In this document: positions 58,133-64,000 of the stretch, one piece after another
Position numbering within the stretch: position 1 is the stretch's first letter
How the letters are laid out: the number at the start of each line of letters is the position of its first letter
NCBI GenBank assembly: GCA_023238725.1
Contig: CM041546.1
Coordinates: 16,507,492-16,571,491 of the forward strand
Direction of reading: 5' to 3'
From: Scortum barcoo
Taxonomy: Eukaryota; Chordata; Actinopteri; Centrarchiformes; Terapontidae
Length of the DNA: 64,000 nt
The notes under the pieces: model-generated
Told to the model about the DNA's origin: nothing
What the model saw: only the letters and a program-made list of their open reading frames with translations
Databases searched by the model: none
Made by a program: the position numbers and the translations under genes

Positions 58133-61100
58133 TTAATCGGAGGTCTCGGGAAGCGGCGCCAAGGGGCTGTGCTCCTCCTCGTATCCTTTCAAGGGGGACG
58201 GTTTTCCCTGAGAACCTGGTGAGGATTGCTGTGCTTTGATTGGGCAGTTGGCAACCATGTGGTCGACGCTCTGGCAGAAATGGCACTTCTTAGGCTGGGG
58301 TGGTAGCTTGCACTCTTTGGCGTGGTGGTCCAGGCCTCCGCAGTTGTAGCACCTACAAGAGTAGAGAGCATTTAGTCAGGTTTGCAGGAGCTTAAATGTG
58401 TAATAACTGATTTTTGACCACCGGGGCAGCGGAAAGTGCTTTGAACACAGTGATATCTTTATCCACGTTTAAGTTGATCTAGCCTAAAAATCCATTGTAG
58501 GCGGCTAGTCACTACCATTGTCTTTTTAGTCAAGGCATGTAGTGTACGGTCATTTTCAACCTTTTTTTGCATGAGATAGTTGCGCCGATGAAAAGGTCTA
58601 TTCTGATCTAAAATCTATCAATTAATTAAAATAAAAACTTTAAACATTGTACACAAGATGTGTGTGCTGTGGTCCATCGTCATACAGTATATTGAACCCC
58701 CTGGCTTAAAAACAAGTTGTGATGTAATCTTCAACTCAGATTTAAAGTTGACCAGTGAAAAAAACACTTTCCTCCTTCAGCAGATAAGTATCAGGTGTGA
58801 AACTCCATTTAGACAAAATTTTTCCCAAACATTCCAAATGAAGTGTCTGTAACAAATAGCTCAATTTTGAGTGGTGTTGCACCTGTGTGCCACTAGATGG
58901 CAACATTTCACCTGGAATGACTTGAGTGTGCATTTGGCCATTCATCTTGGCAAGGACATTCCAGGTCACACCACATCGCTTGTTGGGATGAACACACCAG
59001 GTTGGAACATCTCAAAAGACGCCATGGTGTTTCTTAGATGATAAAGAAATTACAACCAAATTAAATCAAATGTTCTTACTGGCAAGTCTCTAGGCATGCA
59101 GGTATTTCTGGAAGGCTTAATTGTTCAAGTGGGGCTCCTATTTTTCCATGGCGTTGTGTGCTTACTTTGGCTCGTGTTCTTTCAAGGTATCGTGAACAGC
59201 TTGTCCTATTTGTCAGTTTGTCACTGTCAAAAGCTTCCTGTTGGACTCTGTTGTATCAAAGTAACACAGCCGTTGAACTTTAGAAACAAACGCCATGAGG
59301 GGTCACCAGGAGCCATCAGGGGTGCCATCGGCCACCTCTGTTCGAACACAAGCTATAGAATGGCCACGCGTGCAGGGGTGGGAGACAGATGGGTTGTGGG
59401 CGTGAGGCGGTCAGTCCATGCCACTGCAGGCCCCCTGTCGCCATTGTGGCAGCAGATGAGGTTTGGACGGAGCGGTTGCTGAGGGATCAGTGTGGCTTTG
59501 TGGTGGTGGTGGTGGGGGGGTGTCAAGGTCTAAACCGTCACATCACAGAAGCCCCCTACATCAGCATCAATCAGGAGGCAAGTGGAAGAAAGGGGAAGTG
59601 GTCCCTTTTGTCCAAAAGAGCTGTAGTAATGACCTCTGAACCCTGCACCCCCCCCTACCCCCACCCTACCTCCACCTCTCCTCAGCTCTCTAACCCCCAA
59701 TCCCAGCCCCCAGCCCTCTTGCATTTACTCATACACCGTTGCCATGACAACAATGACCTTTCACCCCCTTGCCCGGGCTCTTACATCTGTTATCAATTAA
59801 ATGGACAGGAGCTTTTTTCCCACCCTCGGTTATATATACACACACGCACACACTCACAAAGGTGGTCTATAAAATGTAGACTGGAAAAACAGCCTGGTGG
59901 CAAACTGGAAGGAAATGGTGCACTTCTCACTCCTGCCCTGATGATACCTGACTATTGGTTATAAATATGATCAATCAATCATACATGAACCAATAAAAAA
60001 CAATCCAGTGTCGCATGATGCAGTATGCTTCGGGGAGAGCAGTATCTTATCAATGGATCAGTGCGGTCTAGGGAGAGTTATTGAACCACAGCGGGTCTCC
60101 CAGGACTCTTTGAAGCAGTAATGATCTCTGTTCTCACACTGACTACTCTCTGGCTCTAATCACAACTGACAGGAGGGTGAAGTTGATACACCTCTAACCC
60201 CTTCCTATATTGATATTCAAAGAGTTGGCCAAAAAAAAAAAAAAAACAAGCCCACCTTGGTTCTCACATTGTTGCCTATGCACGAAACCCTTGAATCCTC
60301 AGAAGAAATGTTACATGAATTTAAAAAAGGTATTTGCAGTTTTGGGATTTTTTGTAACTTTTACAGGACCTGAACTGGTCACTCATTTAGGTTCTCATAC
60401 AGGTTGAGACCACTTTGGCAGTAATAAGGAATGCCTTTCTGAATGCTATCCCTCTCACATTTTACTGCATTATAATTCGTAAGTAAAACTCCTCTTCAGA
60501 AGAGACAGTCCTGGAACAACCAACAAACCAGATAAATGTTTCTGTTATTCAAAGTGTGATTCTTTCGATTTACTAGTTTGGTTTTGGAGTTACCAATCAC
60601 ATTTGGAAGAAGAGGTTTAGGAAGAGAAAGCGAGAGATTTGGTGGGTGGGAATTCACCAGGGGCCAGCAGATTTAAACAGTTATTGATCCAGGTCATGCA
60701 GCAAGCCTGCTGGTGTGACCCTTGCTAGGGTTGGTTGTGGGGGTTGGGGTCGAGGAAGAGGAAGAGGAAGGAAAATGGGGAGGCTAATACACCACTGTAG
60801 ACCTGATACAAACTGGACACAACAATGACGGCTGAGAAATAAAGCTTTTAATGTAGAAAAGTGCATGATCGGTTGCTGCCCAATCTCCTCATCTCCTAAT
60901 TTGTTGAAACTGAATCTGAGAATTTGAGTGTTACTTTCTTGGCTAAATAAACCATTTGGGAAATCATTCTGTTATCTGAAAAGTGCTTCAAAAGATGTTT
61001 TTCACAGGACAGTGACAATATTGGAGGTGTAACATCTACTATGGCTCGCAGTTATATAATACAAATCACCTTTTTGATCTAAACTCAAGGGTGTGGGATA

Positions 61101-61496
61101 CTCTCTGCATTTTGGATGGATATTTTGATTTTGGTTGCAAAGCCAGAATTAATTTGATCTGAAAGTTCTCCAGCTTGCAGCAAAGAGACAAAAAAGGATT
61201 TGTGTCAGTATCACAGTCAGTGAAGATAAAAACTAATATTCAGTCTAAACCTGATAAGAAGCAAATGTTTTAAATGTCTTTCCTGTTTGTTCCCAGGTCA
61301 TCCCTGCTTACCTGTCTCCCTTTGAACGTCGCTTCTGGACCTTCTTGCCTTTGGGCCTCCTTTCACTGCCAACACAGTGGATGCCACCTGGTCCGGTAAC
61401 CCGCTGCGACTCCAGGCCCTTTGAAGACTTCTTGAAGGTAAACTCGACAGCCTCGCCTTCCTTCAGGCTCCGGAAGCCCTCCATGTGCAACTTGCT
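58133..61496 (-). CDS. lin28a: LIN28 homologue A, last two exons (partial)
   Basis: LIN28A is an RNA-binding protein that blocks let-7 maturation and keeps cells undifferentiated. Two exons are present: 61312-61496 and 58133-58352. The first encodes the end of the cold-shock domain (SKLHMEGFRSLKEGEAVEF, TGPGGIHCVGSERRPKG) and the basic linker KKVQKRRSKGDR. The second encodes two CCHC zinc knuckles, CYNCGGLDHHAKEC and CHFCQSVDHMVANC, which bind the GGAG motif of pre-let-7. The C-terminus (QGKPSPLKGYEEEHSPLAP, ETSD) is of the LIN28A rather than the longer LIN28B type. Both exons keep phase. The exons with the start codon and most of the cold-shock domain are not found up to 64000 and must lie beyond the right edge. 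Confidence 0.95.
58353..61311 (-). other. lin28a intron between the cold-shock and zinc-knuckle exons
   Basis: Intron of about 2.96 kb. A 191-codon open frame near 59389-59964 on the plus strand is low-complexity, rich in Pro and Ser, and unlike any family I know. The stretch 59730-59830 is non-repetitive, with TGACCTTTCACCCC and TCAATTAAATGG words, and could be a conserved element. Confidence 0.6.
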
Positions 61497-64000
61497 CTGA
61501 AAGGTGTCATAGGAAGGAGGATTCAGCATTGAAATTATTGTTGGTGTTTGGGGATTTCCAATTTTATAATGACTTGGGTTTTCTCAAGCTTTAATAAGAC
61601 AGGAAGAGTCAAACCACAGAGGGATGAATCAACCCCCATCACAGTCATACAGCAGCTCATTCTTAGTAGGATATATAGTAACAGTTTCAAACCTGCCATA
61701 TTACACAACCGAATCGCCTCCTCATTGAGCCTGTGGATACTTTGGACCTTGAAAACAACCCCCACTCATTATTCACTGTGTGATAACATCAGAGGCTGAT
61801 TGCACTTATCAGGTATGTGGTATTTTAAGGTGATCATATCTCACCTAACAAACAAACAAACAACAATTCCCACTCTATCGGTCCGTTTGCACAGACACTG
61901 CCCTACATGAAAAAGGCACCGTTGCCTTAATGCTGCTTTTGTCTTCTTTTTTTTTTTTGCTGTGTTTGAGTGGTGAACCTGATGAGGATAACCTTCAAGC
62001 CATCCCCCCCTCTGGAGGAACAGCATTCCACACTGCTGCCCCCACCCCATCCCTCTTCCCACCCACATCACAAAGCTCCACTAACACACTGACCACCACC
62101 ACTAACCCTAAACTGCAGGATGCAGAGGTTAGCGTTATGGTTGGGGGTGGGGTGAGAAGGCAGCGTGGCTTCTGTGGGACGTTGGGGGTCAGGGTGACAT
62201 TCCTTGGATAGTTGTTTGGCAGAAAGACACAGAAGATAAAATTTGAGGGAAAGCACAAATGACTGATATTTCCCTTTGATATCAGTGCTGGACTGTGGCA
62301 GCATTTTTTTTGTGGAAGGAACATGATGGTTTCATTATGCAGCGTATTTGATGAACAACAACATCGCAGAGGCGTGTTAGCTTGATTAAACGACAGTGGG
62401 CCAACAATAGAACTGGAGGTTTTGAGTATGCTGAGTGCAAACACTAACATAGCCCCCCAGCTTAGCCATATCCTCTTCTTGAAACCAGCATCTCGCCAGC
62501 AAACATTTCCGATTCCACAGAGAAGAAAAAAAGAGACATGAAGGAAGGGAAGGTGTGGTGCGGTTTTGAGGACAAACCCCAGAGACTGGCTAACACAACA
62601 TGGGAAACCCCTCTCTAAAATTCCCTTGGTGGGACTGTGAGATTACCTTGTCACGACAATAGCAGACTGTTGACACAGGAAGAAAGATCCAGCAGGTAGC
62701 AGGTTTGTTTTCATAGACATTAATCCCATTAGCGTTCTTTCATTTCGGAGTAAAGTCTGTCTCTTAATTATGAACAACCCTCTGCATTTGCCAAAGCCGG
62801 CAAGAATTAAACTGAGCTTGTCAAAGCAAAGTCTGAGGCCTGTTTCAAAGCAAATACAATAGGAGAAGCCCTTAAAACAGGTTATCATTTAAAAGATACA
62901 AGTAGTCAATCTCAAAAGACGCAGCTTCAGATTAACCCAGCCAATAAGCAAACTTCACTTCTCAAAATGTATGGTGGAATCCTTGCGGATATTTCTGGTG
63001 AGCTACAAACCAGCAGCACCCTCTGCAATTAAAAACCCTAACTCTAATCCCAAACAAAAACAAACAAAAGCACCATCTTGTGTAATCCTGCGACACTCAC
63101 TCACAGTTTGAGCATCTGCTGCGAAGCCCTGAGCAGAGGAATAACACGGCTGGTGAGTGGCAATGTGGACGTCTGCAGAACCTCCAATCCCATCAGGCCT
63201 CTCTGGCCCGGTGACCGTTAACCCACTTCCTCTCCCATGTGTGACCTTCTGCACTCCCATAACAGACCCTCACCAACCACATGCCCTACGCCAGGTTATC
63301 CACATGCATGCACACGAGCACAAACACACACCAGTACAGCTCAGGGCAGGGGTTTAAACTTCAGAGACCTTATATTGGGGCATTATTAGTCGGGTCTACT
63401 GTAAACTCTGTCCAGAATGTGTGTGTGTGGAAGCCAAGTGAGGCAGAGAAAGACATCAGAGCAGCGAGAGACAATAGCAGGACTGCTGCTGAGACAAAGA
63501 GGGGCTCGGTCACGGCCGAGGGGTGCTTCATTCGGATGCATGGCTCTATTGTCCACCTGCACAAAGGCCAGTGGACCCTGGGAGTTAATTTTCCTTGACG
63601 CGCGGCCACTAATTTTAGGGCTGAGGCCCTTTACGTTGCCATAACCCCTATACATCCATCATTGGCACGTGTGTCTTTTTCAAGTGACAGAGGGAAGTAA
63701 GTCATTGGTTACGCATTTCTTGAGGATAAAATGAAAGCACTTTGACATTTATCCCTCAGTTAGAGCTTCCTTAGGTGGAACAACAATCGACTTATTTTAA
63801 GATGCACATAATGGCAGTTGACCCTATACTTCAAGTAAAACCACCAAATTCCTTTGTATTTTCTTTTAAATCTCCATAACCATCCGAGCATCAAACTGCA
63901 AGTTTCCGGCCCCAGCTGCACTCATGTTTTTAGTTTGCAGTATGATTAATCATGTACCAACTTCCTGTGTATAGTCAAACAATATCTCAGTTACAACGGC
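61497..64000 (-). other. lin28a upstream intron (partial)
   Basis: No exon of lin28a or any other gene is seen here. About 63360-63690 is non-repetitive and motif-rich and might be a regulatory element. Short T and A runs occur. Confidence 0.55.

Noticed and set aside
59389..59964. 191-codon open frame in the lin28a intron
   Set aside because: Low-complexity composition, no splice logic and no family resemblance; likely chance in a GC-rich stretch.

Overview
The window reads as nuclear DNA of a ray-finned fish, probably a percomorph-type teleost. Genes have many short exons with GT-AG introns, intergenic gaps are small, and microsatellites and teleost-type interspersed repeats occur. The proteins are clear vertebrate orthologues in fish form, including a fish CYP4T/4B-type P450.

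Layout, left to right: first exon of a FOXO gene, best matched to foxo6 (-, 200-688), then about 6.8 kb without a recognisable gene; med18 (-, 7544-9142); a repeat and microsatellite block (9.9-11.06 kb); a three-Ig-domain receptor with a tyrosine-motif tail that I cannot name (-, 11401-13217); a CYP4 P450 (+, 15357-20590); ppp1r8 (-, 22723-26206); themis2 (+, 27704-32783); rpa2 (-, 35012-38848); two tandem smpdl3b copies (+, 40366-42808 and 44200-46629); mecr (-, 47449-52097); and the 3' half of lin28a (-, 58133-61496), whose first exons lie beyond the right edge. All exon joins given here were worked out by hand from splice sites, reading phase and known family sequences.

The order ppp1r8-themis2-rpa2-smpdl3b matches human 1p35.3. 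med18, mecr, foxo6, lin28a and CYP4B1 also lie on human 1p, so this is a rearranged block of one ancestral chromosome arm. The genes serve unrelated jobs: Mediator, PP1 regulation, ssDNA binding, mitochondrial fatty acid synthesis, P450 oxidation and let-7 control. Three could act in immune signalling: themis2, smpdl3b and the Ig receptor.

Most notable: (1) the unnamed Ig receptor, with an ITIM-fitting motif and a second YxxI motif; (2) the smpdl3b pair, which share about 1.56 kb of near-perfect identity, introns included, between clearly diverged flanks, as expected of recent gene conversion; (3) five separate +1 shifts in otherwise intact coding exons (med18, CYP4, mecr, and two in the second smpdl3b), each explained by one extra base in or beside a short run, which looks more like consensus error than gene death; (4) let-7 and miR-125 seed matches downstream of the lin28a stop. 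I saw no wholly new multi-gene system, tRNA, rRNA or CRISPR array.
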